Shown here: positions 35,273-43,842 of the stretch, piece by piece
Layout: every line of letters begins with the position of its first letter
How positions within the stretch are numbered: position 1 is the first letter of the stretch
Notes under the pieces: model-generated
What the model was told of the DNA's origin: nothing
Databases searched by the model: none
What the model saw: the letters and a program-made list of their open reading frames with translations, nothing else
Source: Nocardioides astragali
GTDB taxonomy: Bacteria; Actinomycetota; Actinomycetes; Propionibacteriales; Nocardioidaceae
DNA length: 64,000 nucleotides
Assembly (NCBI RefSeq): GCF_024436375.1
Contig: NZ_JAFMZM010000001.1
Location: forward strand, 976,536-1,040,535
Direction: 5' to 3'
Made by a program: the position numbers and the translations under genes

Positions 35273-36349
35273 TCAGGAGATGCCGGCCTTAGAGCAGGCG
35301 TCGGCGTACTTGCCCGTGCAGATCTCGTCGACGGTGTAGAAGTCATCGGCAAAGACGGTGTCGGCCATGTTGTCGAGAGTCACGGCGACGGGCTCATTGA
35401 GCGTGGCGGGGATGCCCTCGACGTCGGCCGGGGCGTCGGGAGTCTCGCCCTTCGCGAGTTGCAGGGCGACCTCGGCGGCGCTCTCGGCCTCGGCCTTGAA
35501 CGAGTTGTAGGTCGTCATGTACAGGTCGCCGACGAGGATGGACTGCAAGCCGGCCACGGAAGCGTCGAGTCCGGTCATCGGCGGGATCGACGCGACCCCG
35601 TCAGCCTTGAGCGCAGCGATGGCGCCTCCGGCGTTGCCGTCGTTGGCGGAGTAGATGCCGACGATTTCGTCACCGAACTGGGTGATCTGGCCCGACACCC
35701 ACTCCTGGGCCTCGGCAGGGTCCCAGGTGTCGATGTCAGCGAGGACCTCGTAGCCGCTGCCCTCGATAACGCTCATTGCGCCCGCCTTGATGTTCCCGGC
35801 GTTGTTGTCCGTGGTCGCGCCGTTCATCATCAGGATGCCGCCATCACCCGGCTTCACACCGTCGGCCTCAAGCTTGTCAACTAGCGACTGCGCCTGCAGC
35901 TCGCCGACCTTGAGGTAGTCGTTGGAGATGACGTAATCGAGATCGGGGCTGTCGATGAGTCGGTCATAGGCAACGACGGGCACGTCGACCTGCTCGGCCG
36001 AGTTGACGATGCTGGCGGCGGCCTTGCCGTCGAACGGGTCAACGACCAGGACGTCGACGCCCTGGCTCAGAAACGAGTTGGCCTGGTCGTTCTGCTCGCC
36101 GGCGTCGGAGTTGGCGTTCGCGTAAAGGAACTCGCAGTCGGGGCACAGTTCCTTGAGCTTGGCCTCGAAGTAGGGCTTGTCCTTGCCGTCGTAACGGGCA
36201 ACCGCGGTCTCCGGGAGGAGGAGGCCGATCTTGTACGAATCGTCGGCGCCGTTGCCGGAACTGGCGTCCGAGTCGGAGCCGCACGCGGTCAGGGAGAGAC
36301 TCGCCGCGAGGGCCACCAGGGTGAGGGATGCTGCCGCGCGAATGCGCAT
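35273..36349 (-). CDS. Sugar-binding lipoprotein of the CUT2 ABC transporter
   Basis: A 358-residue protein. The signal peptide RAAASLTLVALAASLSL ends in lipobox LTACGS. The mature part is a periplasmic-binding-protein type I fold (YKIGLLLPETAVARYDGKDK, VDVLVVDPFDGKAAASIV, VGIYSANDGNAGGAIAALKA, PPMTGLDASVAGLQSILVGD). It resembles XylF/ChvE-type binders of xylose, glucose or arabinose. It is the first gene of the operon and faces the IclR gene across a 209-bp gap that holds a dyad operator. Confidence 0.9.
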   Translation of the reverse strand: MRIRAAASLTLVALAASLSLTACGSDSDASSGNGADDSYKIGLLLPETAVARYDGKDKPYFEAKLKELCPDCEFLYANANSDAGEQNDQANSFLSQGVDVLVVDPFDGKAAASIVNSAEQVDVPVVAYDRLIDSPDLDYVISNDYLKVGELQAQSLVDKLEADGVKPGDGGILMMNGATTDNNAGNIKAGAMSVIEGSGYEVLADIDTWDPAEAQEWVSGQITQFGDEIVGIYSANDGNAGGAIAALKADGVASIPPMTGLDASVAGLQSILVGDLYMTTYNSFKAEAESAAEVALQLAKGETPDAPADVEGIPATLNEPVAVTLDNMADTVFADDFYTVDEICTGKYADACSKAGIS

Positions 36350-36459
36350 GATGTGTCTGCCTTTCACAGAAGGGTCAGCGTGTGGCCTCCCGATCGGGCC
36401 GGTCGCTGTGACGGTGTTCACCGGAAAGGTAGGAGCCGGCTCAGTCGCTTTCGAACAGC

Positions 36460-36476
36460 GTTTGCACTACGCAAAC
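36460..36476. promoter_or_regulatory. Dyad operator between the sugar operon and iclR-type gene
   Basis: GTTTGC-ACTAC-GCAAAC, a perfect 6-bp-arm dyad in the divergent promoter region, followed closely by a further half-like TTTGCG. The location suggests binding by the divergently encoded IclR protein, or by a LacI/CRP-type global regulator. Confidence 0.55.
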
Positions 36477-36558
36477 ACTATTTGCGATGCACGTCACATC
36501 TGGTGTGATGACTCCACGGCGAACACTGGCGTTCGCCAACAACGGTGGGAGATCACGG

Positions 36559-37413
36559 ATGTCTGCAACGCCGGACACGACCGAAAAGGCATCCCCGACG
36601 AGCGCTCAGAACGGATCGCGACGCGTGCAGGCGGTGGACCGGGCGCTGGACGTGCTGGATTGCCTGGGCGCCGCCGGCCGTCCCCTTGGGGTGAGCGATG
36701 TCGCTCGTCGCACCGGTCACTCCAAGGCAACCGTGCATCACGTCCTCACGACCCTGATGACTCGCCGGTACGTCATGCAGGACCCCTACACGTCTCTGTA
36801 CCGACTGGGTTGGGCGCTCTACGAGCTTGGCTCGAGCGTCGTCCGCGACGTTGAGTTCACCCGCGCTGCGCGCCCGTTCCTCGATGGTCTCGCAGCTAAG
36901 ACCGGCGAGTCCGTCCTGCTCGGCATCCTGGACGACGACGCCGTTCTCTACCTCGACCGCGGTGAGGCGCCGGCCGGGCTGCGGATGGTCGCCAATGCCG
37001 GCCGCCGTGGCCCCCTGCACGCCACCGCATCGGGGAAGGTGCTGCTCGCGTTCACTAGCGACGCTGGCTTGGTGGAGCGCATCCTGAACAACCCCCTCCA
37101 GAAGCTGACCCCGGCCACCATTACCGACCCCGCAATCCTCCGGCGACAGCTCGTGACGGTCCGCACCCAGGGGTACGCCATCTGCAAGCAGGAGCGCGAG
37201 GTCGGACTGTGCTCAATCGCCGTGCCGCTCCGCAACTACACCGGCATGGTGGTCGGCTCCCTGGCCTTGGCCGGGACGGTGCAGCAGATGAACAAGGCGT
37301 CTATCCCCTCGTACCTCGCCGACCTGCTGGAAGCCGCCCACCAGATCGAGGTCCACATCGGCGGCATCCGTCCGTCGGCCGACACCGGCTTCGAGACCAT
37401 CCCGGACGCCTGA
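36559..37413 (+). CDS. IclR-family regulator of the sugar/sugar-acid operon
   Basis: A 284-residue regulator. The winged HTH at about residues 22-75 reads RALDVLDCLGAAGRPLGVSD, then RTGHSKATVHHVLTTLMTRR. The IclR effector domain follows (ESVLLGILDDDAVLYLDRG, HATASGKVLLAF, EVGLCSIAVPLRNYTGMVVG). Start 36559 is chosen because GGGAG precedes it; an ATG at 36487 would lengthen it by 24 residues. It is followed two bases later by the HAD gene. Confidence 0.85.
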   Translation: MSATPDTTEKASPTSAQNGSRRVQAVDRALDVLDCLGAAGRPLGVSDVARRTGHSKATVHHVLTTLMTRRYVMQDPYTSLYRLGWALYELGSSVVRDVEFTRAARPFLDGLAAKTGESVLLGILDDDAVLYLDRGEAPAGLRMVANAGRRGPLHATASGKVLLAFTSDAGLVERILNNPLQKLTPATITDPAILRRQLVTVRTQGYAICKQEREVGLCSIAVPLRNYTGMVVGSLALAGTVQQMNKASIPSYLADLLEAAHQIEVHIGGIRPSADTGFETIPDA

Positions 37414-37414
37414 A

Positions 37415-38413
37415 GTGCCAACCCCGCTCGACGAGCTCACGCCCGGTCTGTACGGCCAGCTCGCCGACATCCGTCTGGTGGTGTGCGACGTCGACGGGAC
37501 GCTCCTGACCAGCGACCACCGGGTCACCGCCCGGACTCTCGAAGCCGTCGCCGCGGCCCAGGCCTTGGGAGTCGAGGTCATGCTTGCCTCCTCAAGGGCC
37601 CCCGGAGCGCTGCGCCCCGTCGTCGAGGCGCTCGACGACGGTCCTTCTGCGGTCGGCGGCGCTGTCGTGGGAGCCTCGCCGCCGTTCATCTCCTCCCAGG
37701 GCGCGCTCCTCGGGTGCTACGTCAACGGCGAACTCGAGGTACTTGGCCATCGCCCAGCGCCCCTCGATGCAGCGCACGCCATGATTGCGGCGGCCTATGC
37801 CAACCAGGTCAGCATCGGCTGGTATCGCCTGGATGACTGGCTCGTCCCGGAGTTGAATGACGCCATCGAACGTGAGGCGACCATCACCCACACGCAGCCC
37901 ACCGTTATCGCATTGCGCGACCTCATCGAGCAGACCCGCCGGTCCGGCGGCCCAGACAAGCTCATGTTCATCTCCGACCTCGACGCCATCGACCGGCTCG
38001 AGGCCCTCGCCGCCGGCATGCCGGCCGGGTTGCAGGCCCAGTTCTCGAACCCGAACTACCTCGAGATCACCGCCGCTGGCGTCGACAAAGGCTCCACCCT
38101 CCGGGCTCACCTCACGACGCAGGGCCTGACCAGGAGCGAGGTGCTGTGCGTCGGAGATGGGCCCAACGACCTGGGCATGTTCGCCATCGCCGGCCTCACC
38201 GCTGCACCCGCCAACGCCCGCCCCCAGGTCCTCGCAGCCGCCGACCTCGCGGTGACAGCCAATGACGAGGACGGCATCGCACGACTGCTTGAACTCCTTA
38301 TCCAGATCCACACAGCCAGCACCTTGGCCCAACGGCCCGCAGGAGACGACCATGACCGACGACACTCGCAGCATGCGCGAGCGAATGATGGCCGGCGACC
38401 TCTACCTCGCTGA
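37415..38413 (+). CDS. HAD-superfamily (Cof-type) sugar phosphatase
   Basis: A 332-residue protein with a GTG start. Motif I VVCDVDGTLLTSDH (residues 22-35) carries the nucleophile Asp, ASSRAPGAL is motif II-like, and the C-terminal GVDKGSTLRAHL and VGDGPNDLGMFAIAG are motif III/IV with a Cof-type C2 cap between. It probably removes phosphate from a sugar phosphate, balancing pools when the operon is active. It is co-transcribed with the IclR and acetyltransferase genes. The last 20 residues overlap the next gene. Confidence 0.82.
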   Translation: MPTPLDELTPGLYGQLADIRLVVCDVDGTLLTSDHRVTARTLEAVAAAQALGVEVMLASSRAPGALRPVVEALDDGPSAVGGAVVGASPPFISSQGALLGCYVNGELEVLGHRPAPLDAAHAMIAAAYANQVSIGWYRLDDWLVPELNDAIEREATITHTQPTVIALRDLIEQTRRSGGPDKLMFISDLDAIDRLEALAAGMPAGLQAQFSNPNYLEITAAGVDKGSTLRAHLTTQGLTRSEVLCVGDGPNDLGMFAIAGLTAAPANARPQVLAAADLAVTANDEDGIARLLELLIQIHTASTLAQRPAGDDHDRRHSQHARANDGRRPLPR

Positions 38414-38951
38414 CGATCCGGACCTCGCAGCCGCGAATGTGGCCGCACAGGCGGCGACCTGGACCTACAACACGTCCTCGCCGAAAGAAGTTGACGCTCG
38501 GCGCAACCTCCTTAGGGGCCTACTCGGCACGATCGGAGACGGCACTGAGATAAGACCGCCGCTCGAAGTCGACTACGGATTCAACCTCCATGTTGGAGCG
38601 AACTCGTTCTTCAACTTCGGGCTCGTGGCACTGGACGTTGCCACGATCCGGATCGGTGACGACTGCCAGGTAGGTCCGAACGTGCAGCTTCTCACCGCCA
38701 CTCACCCAATCGATCCCGAGCCACGGCGCGCGAAGTGGGAAGCAGCTCTACCCATCACGATTGGCGACAATGTCTGGCTTGGCGGCGGCGTCATCGTTTG
38801 CCCCGGTGTCACCATCGGCGCAAACACGGTCATAGGTGCGGGCTCCATAGTCACCAAAGATCTGCCGGCAAACGTCATCGCAGTTGGGAACCCCGCGCGC
38901 CTCGTCCGCCCGATCGATCCGCTATCCGACGACGTCGCCCCGGATGTATGA
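38352..38951 (+). CDS. Sugar O-acetyltransferase (maltose/galactoside acetyltransferase type)
   Basis: A 199-residue left-handed beta-helix protein. The N-terminal MAT/GAT domain has SMRERMMAGDLYLADDPDL. Hexapeptide repeats are present (IRIGDDCQVGPNVQL, IGDNVWLGGGVIVCPGVTIG, NTVIGAGSIVTKDLPANVIA) with the catalytic His in LLTATHPIDP. It acetylates sugars with acetyl-CoA, perhaps as a detoxification overflow. AGGAG precedes ATG 38352, which lies inside the end of the HAD gene. Confidence 0.88.
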   Translation: MTDDTRSMRERMMAGDLYLADDPDLAAANVAAQAATWTYNTSSPKEVDARRNLLRGLLGTIGDGTEIRPPLEVDYGFNLHVGANSFFNFGLVALDVATIRIGDDCQVGPNVQLLTATHPIDPEPRRAKWEAALPITIGDNVWLGGGVIVCPGVTIGANTVIGAGSIVTKDLPANVIAVGNPARLVRPIDPLSDDVAPDV

Positions 38952-39101
38952 GTTGTCAGCGCTAGGCATCAACGCACGCCAGGATGCAAACCAAGCCTGG
39001 AGAGTTGAATCACACGCGCATCGCGGCTATCGGCATACGGTCCTGCGGGGCAAACACACGGCTACGTGTCTTGATCGGGAGTCGTGCAGGAATCCCGCGT
39101 C

Positions 39102-39893
39102 TTAGCGATCGAAACCGAAGCTACCGGCTGCCTCTCGGAGCCACTGCTCCTGCGAGACGATCGGACGATCCAGGCGAGCCTCTCGGCTCATGCGCGCCTC
39201 GAACGCCTCGAGGTGGCGGGTCATTGTCTTGGTCGCTCGCGCTGCATCGCCTGCCACGATGGCGCGGGCGATCGCGAGGTGCGCCTCGTTCGCCTCGTCA
39301 ACGTCATGCGCGTCTATCGACTCACCCTTGAGGTGCTCGCGGAGCAGATCGTTAGGCACCACCACAAGAGCGCGCAGCAGTTCGTTTCCGGAAAGAACAG
39401 CCACGCGCTCGTGAAAGCGAACCTCGTTCACGAAGCCGGGCCCCGGCCCGTGCTCAGCCAACTTGAGAAGATCCGCTCGATCGGACTCGGAAGCGTTGGA
39501 CGCTGCGAGACCGGCCGCAGGAGGCTCGACCATCAGGCGGTAGGTCGTCAGATCGCGCAGCGGCGCCTTCGACAGCGTGAGCACGGGAGCAAGGGTGTGG
39601 CTCAAACTGGAGAGATCTGGCTGCGCCACGAACATCCCGCCCCGCGAGCCCCGCTTGATCATGATCAGGCCTTGACCTTCGAGAATGCGGATGGCCTCAC
39701 GAACGGTCGCACGCCCTAATCCGCTCTGCGCGATCAACTCCGGCTCGCTGGGCAGTTGGCTGCCGGGCTCCAGCCCTTGACCAAGAATCTGCGCACGAAT
39801 CTGCTCGGCGAGCACGGCTGCGGCCTTCGGCAGGGAGGCATTTCGGACGGACACAGTGCTGCTGGGCTTTGTGAGATCCGGCACCTGTGTCAC
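39102..39893 (-). CDS. FadR-subfamily GntR regulator, likely controller of the 39-62 kb regulon
   Basis: A 263-residue protein. The winged HTH spans about residues 25-90 (GSQLPSEPELIAQSGLGRAT, VREAIRILEGQGLIMIKRGS). An all-helical FCD effector domain follows (LMVEPPAAGLAASNASESDR ... FHERVAVLSGNELL). The GTG at 39893 is preferred because AGAGAGG lies 6 bp before it. The operator-like dyad at 39942-39964 lies 50-70 bp upstream, fitting autoregulation. It is the only regulator gene within the catabolic region. FCD domains usually bind carboxylic acids or acyl-CoA thioesters. Confidence 0.82.
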   Translation of the reverse strand: MTQVPDLTKPSSTVSVRNASLPKAAAVLAEQIRAQILGQGLEPGSQLPSEPELIAQSGLGRATVREAIRILEGQGLIMIKRGSRGGMFVAQPDLSSLSHTLAPVLTLSKAPLRDLTTYRLMVEPPAAGLAASNASESDRADLLKLAEHGPGPGFVNEVRFHERVAVLSGNELLRALVVVPNDLLREHLKGESIDAHDVDEANEAHLAIARAIVAGDAARATKTMTRHLEAFEARMSREARLDRPIVSQEQWLREAAGSFGFDR

Positions 39894-39941
39894 GGAGAAC
39901 CTCTCTACACGCTGTTCATAGGCCGGGACGGAGCGCGGCAA

Positions 39942-39964
39942 CAAAGGTCAATGATGCGCCACAA
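39942..39964. promoter_or_regulatory. Regulon dyad, copy 1 (before the GntR gene)
   Basis: On the minus strand TTGTGGCG-CATCATT-GACCTTTG. The left arm matches the consensus ATGTGGCG well; the right arm is degenerate. It is the weakest of the five copies. Confidence 0.4.
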
Positions 39965-39968
39965 TGTA

Positions 39969-40274
39969 TCACTCGACTCGCTCGGCGACTCCGGCCTGCG
40001 TCGACGGGTCGGCTGTAGAGCCGACAGGTCCTTCGGTGATGCCGACACACTCTGGGCAGCGAGGCCCTCGTGCGGAGTGGAACGGGGTTTCCCAAGACTT
40101 GAACCATGTGCTCGCGTCCCGGCCGCACGCGGTGAAGAGGGTGCCCATCGTCTTGGCGTGGAGTACGGACAGTAGGCGACTCTCGTCGTCGAACCCGCCC
40201 GGGCCGCGCCTGAAGAATTGCGTCGTCGTGAACCACTCGGTCGGTCGAGGCACCTTTGAGGTCCGGCCGCTCAT
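39969..40274 (-). CDS. Hypothetical protein, last gene of the minus-strand beta-oxidation operon
   Basis: A 101-residue protein of no recognised family. Aromatic-rich segments (PTEWFTTTQFF; DASTWFKSWETPFHSARGP) and cysteines at CGRD and RCPECV hint at a small metal-binding or accessory protein. ATG 40274 overlaps the SDR stop codon (ATGA), so it is translationally coupled and probably part of the pathway rather than a chance frame. Confidence 0.5.
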   Translation of the reverse strand: MSGRTSKVPRPTEWFTTTQFFRRGPGGFDDESRLLSVLHAKTMGTLFTACGRDASTWFKSWETPFHSARGPRCPECVGITEGPVGSTADPSTQAGVAERVE

Positions 40275-41029
40275 CGCGGCGGCATCCGGATCGCACCGTC
40301 AAGCCGAATGGTCTCGCCGTTCAGCATGGGGTTGGAGATGATGTGGGCGGCAAGCGCGGCGAACTCCGATGGCTTCCCGAGCCGGCTCGGGTGTGGGATC
40401 TGAGCTCCGAGCGAGTCTTGAGCTGCCTGCGGAAGCCCCAGCAGCATGGGAGTCTCGAAGATCCCGGGCGCGATCGAGCATACCCGGATGTGGTGTTCGG
40501 CCAGGTCGCGCGCGGCGGTCAAGGTCAGGCCGTGCACGGCGGCTTTCGACGAGGAGTAAGCGGCTTGGCCGATCTGGCCGTCGAACGCAGCGATCGATGC
40601 GGTCATGATGACGACGCCGCGATCACCGTCGACGGGCTCGTTGGACGCCATGCGCTGCGCTGCGAGCCGCAACACGTTGAACGTGCCGATGAGGTTGACG
40701 TCGATGACGGCGCGGAATCTCTCCAGGTCGAGAACTCCGGACCGCCCGAGGATACGTCCGGGCGGAGCGATGCCAGCACAGTGGACCACGGCGTAGAGGG
40801 GAGTCTCGTTGGCCACGTCCAGCGCTTTGCTGACGTCGTCCTCGGTTGTGACGTCAGCTGGTGCGAAGTGAGCTCGTTCGCCCAGGCTCGCTGCGACTTC
40901 GGAGCCAGCCGAGGTGGGGAGGTCGACCAGGACGATCTCGCCGCCTAGGGCGTGCAACGCCTCTGCCGTTGACTTGCCGAGTCCTGATGCGGCGCCGGTC
41001 ACCATGACCCGCTTGCCTGCGATGTCCAT
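40271..41029 (-). CDS. SDR-family 3-hydroxyacyl-CoA dehydrogenase-like
   Basis: A 252-residue oxidoreductase. Cofactor site TGAASGLGKSTAEAL (residues 11-25), NAG-equivalent HCAGIAPPGR, and active-site Ser in IMTASIAAF with YSSSK as the Tyr-Lys pair. The opening MDIAGKRVMVTG resembles type II 3-hydroxyacyl-CoA dehydrogenase (17beta-HSD10 type). It would oxidise a hydroxyacyl-CoA with NAD+. It is in an operon with two acyl-CoA dehydrogenase genes and a crotonase gene. Confidence 0.85.
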   Translation of the reverse strand: MDIAGKRVMVTGAASGLGKSTAEALHALGGEIVLVDLPTSAGSEVAASLGERAHFAPADVTTEDDVSKALDVANETPLYAVVHCAGIAPPGRILGRSGVLDLERFRAVIDVNLIGTFNVLRLAAQRMASNEPVDGDRGVVIMTASIAAFDGQIGQAAYSSSKAAVHGLTLTAARDLAEHHIRVCSIAPGIFETPMLLGLPQAAQDSLGAQIPHPSRLGKPSEFAALAAHIISNPMLNGETIRLDGAIRMPPR

Positions 41030-41077
41030 CTTGTTCCTTTCGAGCGGCCGGTCTGAGCCGGAGCGGTTTGGTTGAGA

Positions 41078-41896
41078 TCAGAATTGGTGTTGCGCGCAGA
41101 GCGCTGCCCACAGGTCGGCCTGGCCGGGTGAATGCACAAGGTCGTAGACCCTCTGGCTCCACAGCTCAGGCCCACCTGCTTCGCGCGGAAGGGTCCACAG
41201 TTGAGTCGTGAAGTAGTGAAGGGGGTGCTCGGCGGTCATGCCGATTGCTCCGTGCACTTGATGGGCCGTGCGCGCGACTCGCGTACTGCTGCGGGCGGTC
41301 TGGATCTTCGCGCTGGCAATGGCCAGCGCGACAGACTCGGTGTTCGCTCGACTGCTCCCGGCTTGGGCCAAGGCATGCGAGACCGCCGCCTCACAGGCGC
41401 AAAGCTCCGACACGATGGACGCGATCTGGTGACGAACCACTTGGTGGCTGGCCAGGGGACGACCGAATTGGTGGCGAATGGCGACGTAGGAGGTGGCCTG
41501 GTCGACCGCGCCGCGAATGGCTCCCAGCGAATGCGCGGCGACACCAAGTGCGTGCCACAAGCGCACGGCCTGGCGGTGAGCAGGACTCAGGTCTTTGACC
41601 TGGTAGTCGTCCAGGGCGATCACGCCCTCGGGAATGGCGTGGTCGCGCAGTTCAGCCAGCTTGGCGACGGGGAAGAGTGTCTCGCGCAGGGGGCTGATTA
41701 GACCGGCCTGGGCGGTGCGGATGACGATGTCTCCGGCGTCGACCAGGTCACCGCCCACTCCGCCGAGGTGTTCAGGTATGCCAACCCGATCCAGCCCTGA
41801 CTCGGTGAGATGTCTCCAAGCCCGGCTGTCGAGACCGTCACCGGGGGCACAGGAGCGACCCAATATCTGGTCGAGCAGTTCGTCGAGGTCGCTCAT
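41078..41896 (-). CDS. Short acyl-CoA dehydrogenase subunit lacking the middle domain
   Basis: A 272-residue ACAD-family protein, against about 380 for a full enzyme. The N-terminal helices (LTESGLDRVGIPEHLGGVGG) pass through a brief linker (LDDYQVKDLSPAHRQAVRLW) straight into the C-terminal helical domain (YVAIRHQFGRPLASHQVVRH, TAHQVHGAIGMTAEHPLHYF). The central beta domain is essentially missing. Such reduced subunits pair with a full ACAD in heteromeric steroid/terpenoid-type enzymes. ATG 41896 overlaps the stop of the full-length partner (ATGA), which supports a complex. Confidence 0.8.
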   Translation of the reverse strand: MSDLDELLDQILGRSCAPGDGLDSRAWRHLTESGLDRVGIPEHLGGVGGDLVDAGDIVIRTAQAGLISPLRETLFPVAKLAELRDHAIPEGVIALDDYQVKDLSPAHRQAVRLWHALGVAAHSLGAIRGAVDQATSYVAIRHQFGRPLASHQVVRHQIASIVSELCACEAAVSHALAQAGSSRANTESVALAIASAKIQTARSSTRVARTAHQVHGAIGMTAEHPLHYFTTQLWTLPREAGGPELWSQRVYDLVHSPGQADLWAALCAQHQF

Positions 41897-43050
41897 CGGG
41901 TCGGCTCCCATCCCCGCGCGATGATGTCGCGCATGACTTCGGTCGCGCCGCCGCGCAGCGTGAAGGCTGGAGAGTGAGCCTGCGCCTCGCGGTAGAGGCG
42001 ACCCAGGTCCTCGTTGTGTTCGGCTTCGTCGAGCCAGACGGCTGCCAGATCCAAGGAGTCGAGCTCCCATGCCGTGCCGAGATCCTTCACGACCGCGGCC
42101 GCGACGCCCGGTGCGGCCGCATCGCCAAGGCGAGTGTTCACGCGGGCCGTCATTGCACGCAAGACGACCAGACGCGCGATGAGCTCGCCAGCGTTGGTGC
42201 GGAGGTAGTCCGAGCTCGCCCCGGAGGCGGAGAGCCCGGCGACGAGGGGGAACGTCGAGAGGAACCGCTCCGGCCCGCTGCGTTCGAACCCGAGCTCGCC
42301 GAGGACTTGTGCCCAACCCGAGCCCGGTCGTCCCAGCACTCGGGTGTCCGGGACGAAGATGTCGTCGAAGAATACTTCGCAGAAGTGCTCACGTCCGTCC
42401 AGCATCCTGATGGGCCGCACGGTGACGCCCGGCGAGGACATGTCGATGATGACCTGAGTGAGCGCTTCCTTATGCGCCTGGCCAGGTTGACCGGTTCGCA
42501 CCAGGGCCAACATGTGGTGGGCCCGGTCACCGTGGCTAGTCCAAGTCTTACTCCCGTTGACTCGCCATCCACCGTCCACCTGGATCGCACTCGTCCGGAC
42601 GGACCCGAGGTCTGATCCCGAGTCCGGCTCGCTCATCCCGATGCAGAAGTAGAGCTCTCCTCGAGCCATCGAGGGAAGAAACGCCTGGCGTTGCTCCTCG
42701 GTGCCATGCCGAAGCAGGCTCGGGCCAATCTGCCGGTCGGCGAACCAGTGCGCGGCGACCGGTGCACCTGCTACGAGTAACTCCTCGATGACAGCAAGGC
42801 GCTGTGACACGGACGCGTTACGACCGCCGTACGTTACCGGCCACGTCATTCCGATGAATCCCGCTGCGCCGAGGGCCCGAGTGAAGTCTGGGCTGTGGCA
42901 GGACAGCCAGGTGTCGACCTCGGGCCGGAACAATCCGCTTTCCGAGGCCCGGGCGAGGAAAGCGCGGATGCTACGGCGCTCAGCGAGGACGTCGTCTCCT
43001 TCGGCTGGGGGAGTCTCGCTGAACAGCGAGAGCTCGGCACGGGTGCTCAT
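41893..43050 (-). CDS. Acyl-CoA dehydrogenase (full-length partner)
   Basis: A 385-residue FAD enzyme introducing a 2,3-double bond into an acyl-CoA. FCIGMSEPDSGSDLGSVRTSA (flavin site), WRVNGSKTWTSHGDRAHHML, and the C-terminal LRGGATEVMRDIIARGW are typical. The usual catalytic Glu position is not obvious in the C-terminal half, as in several steroid-type FadE subunits. ATG 43050 overlaps the crotonase stop. Electrons would go to ETF, which is not encoded here. Confidence 0.88.
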   Translation of the reverse strand: MSTRAELSLFSETPPAEGDDVLAERRSIRAFLARASESGLFRPEVDTWLSCHSPDFTRALGAAGFIGMTWPVTYGGRNASVSQRLAVIEELLVAGAPVAAHWFADRQIGPSLLRHGTEEQRQAFLPSMARGELYFCIGMSEPDSGSDLGSVRTSAIQVDGGWRVNGSKTWTSHGDRAHHMLALVRTGQPGQAHKEALTQVIIDMSSPGVTVRPIRMLDGREHFCEVFFDDIFVPDTRVLGRPGSGWAQVLGELGFERSGPERFLSTFPLVAGLSASGASSDYLRTNAGELIARLVVLRAMTARVNTRLGDAAAPGVAAAVVKDLGTAWELDSLDLAAVWLDEAEHNEDLGRLYREAQAHSPAFTLRGGATEVMRDIIARGWEPTR

Positions 43051-43778
43051 CGTGCGGCCGCAATGCCGTGACGGTAGGCGTCGGTGTCGATGCTCGCCAA
43101 CTGGCGGGCAAGCTCGACCTCGGTCGCCTCGCTGTGGGTGGACAGCTCGGGCACGTCTCGCGTTGTTCTCTTGATCGAGGTCAGCAGCGAGCGCGGCACG
43201 TTCGCTACACGGCGGGCCATCGACGTGGCCGTGCCAAGCAGTTCCGCGTCGTCCACGCACTGCCATGCGAGTCCGACCCGCACCGCTTCTTCAGCGTCCA
43301 GCGGAGTGCCAAACATGACGGTCGCTGCTACCACCTGGGCGTCGGTGGCGCGGTGCAACATCCAGGTGTGCCCGCCGCCTGGGTGGATAGGGATGTGGAC
43401 GAAGCGCGAGTCGAACACGGCAGAGGCTCCTGCTATGCGCACATCGCAGGCGAGGGCGAGGTTCAGACCCGCCCCTACTGCGGGTCCGTTCACGGCCGCG
43501 ATCGTGGGCAGCGGAAAGTCCCGTACCAGCACAAACGCGTCGTAGATGGCACGCAGGCTTCTCTCGTCGGCTTCGCGTAGGACGCCACGGTCGGCGCCTG
43601 AGCAGAAGGTGTCTCCTCGGCCCGTCACCACCAGGGCACGTACGTCCGGCTCGTCGGCGACCGATGCCAGAACCCGCTTGAGATCGCTGACCATCTCGAG
43701 GGAGATGGCGTTGCGCCGGTCTGGGTCGTTCAGTTGGACGACCGCGACGGGCCCTTCTGAGCGTCGTATGACTTTCAA
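43047..43778 (-). CDS. Crotonase-family protein lacking both hydratase glutamates
   Basis: A 243-residue protein, first gene of the minus-strand operon. The TTG at 43778 is chosen as start because AAGGAG lies 7 bp before it. The fold is clear (VVQLNDPDRRNAISLEMVSD, VTGRGDTFCSGADRG), but the first glutamate position is Asn (GAGLNLALACDV) and the second is within VHIPIHPGGGHTW. A simple hydratase role is therefore unlikely; isomerase, hydrolase or C-C cleavage are open. It is preceded by dyad copy 2. Confidence 0.75.
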   Translation of the reverse strand: MKVIRRSEGPVAVVQLNDPDRRNAISLEMVSDLKRVLASVADEPDVRALVVTGRGDTFCSGADRGVLREADERSLRAIYDAFVLVRDFPLPTIAAVNGPAVGAGLNLALACDVRIAGASAVFDSRFVHIPIHPGGGHTWMLHRATDAQVVAATVMFGTPLDAEEAVRVGLAWQCVDDAELLGTATSMARRVANVPRSLLTSIKRTTRDVPELSTHSEATEVELARQLASIDTDAYRHGIAAAR

Positions 43779-43818
43779 CTCAACTCTCCTTCGCCTCCGT
43801 GCTTGCGTTATTAGTCGA

Positions 43819-43841
43819 ATGTGGCGCAACATTAGCCCAAT
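43819..43841. promoter_or_regulatory. Regulon dyad, copy 2 (between divergent beta-oxidation operons)
   Basis: ATGTGGCG-CAACATT-AGCCCAAT. The left arm matches the consensus exactly and the right arm differs at two bases. It sits about 40 bp from the crotonase start and 50 bp from the SDR start, so it can control both directions. Confidence 0.6.
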
Positions 43842-43842
43842 G

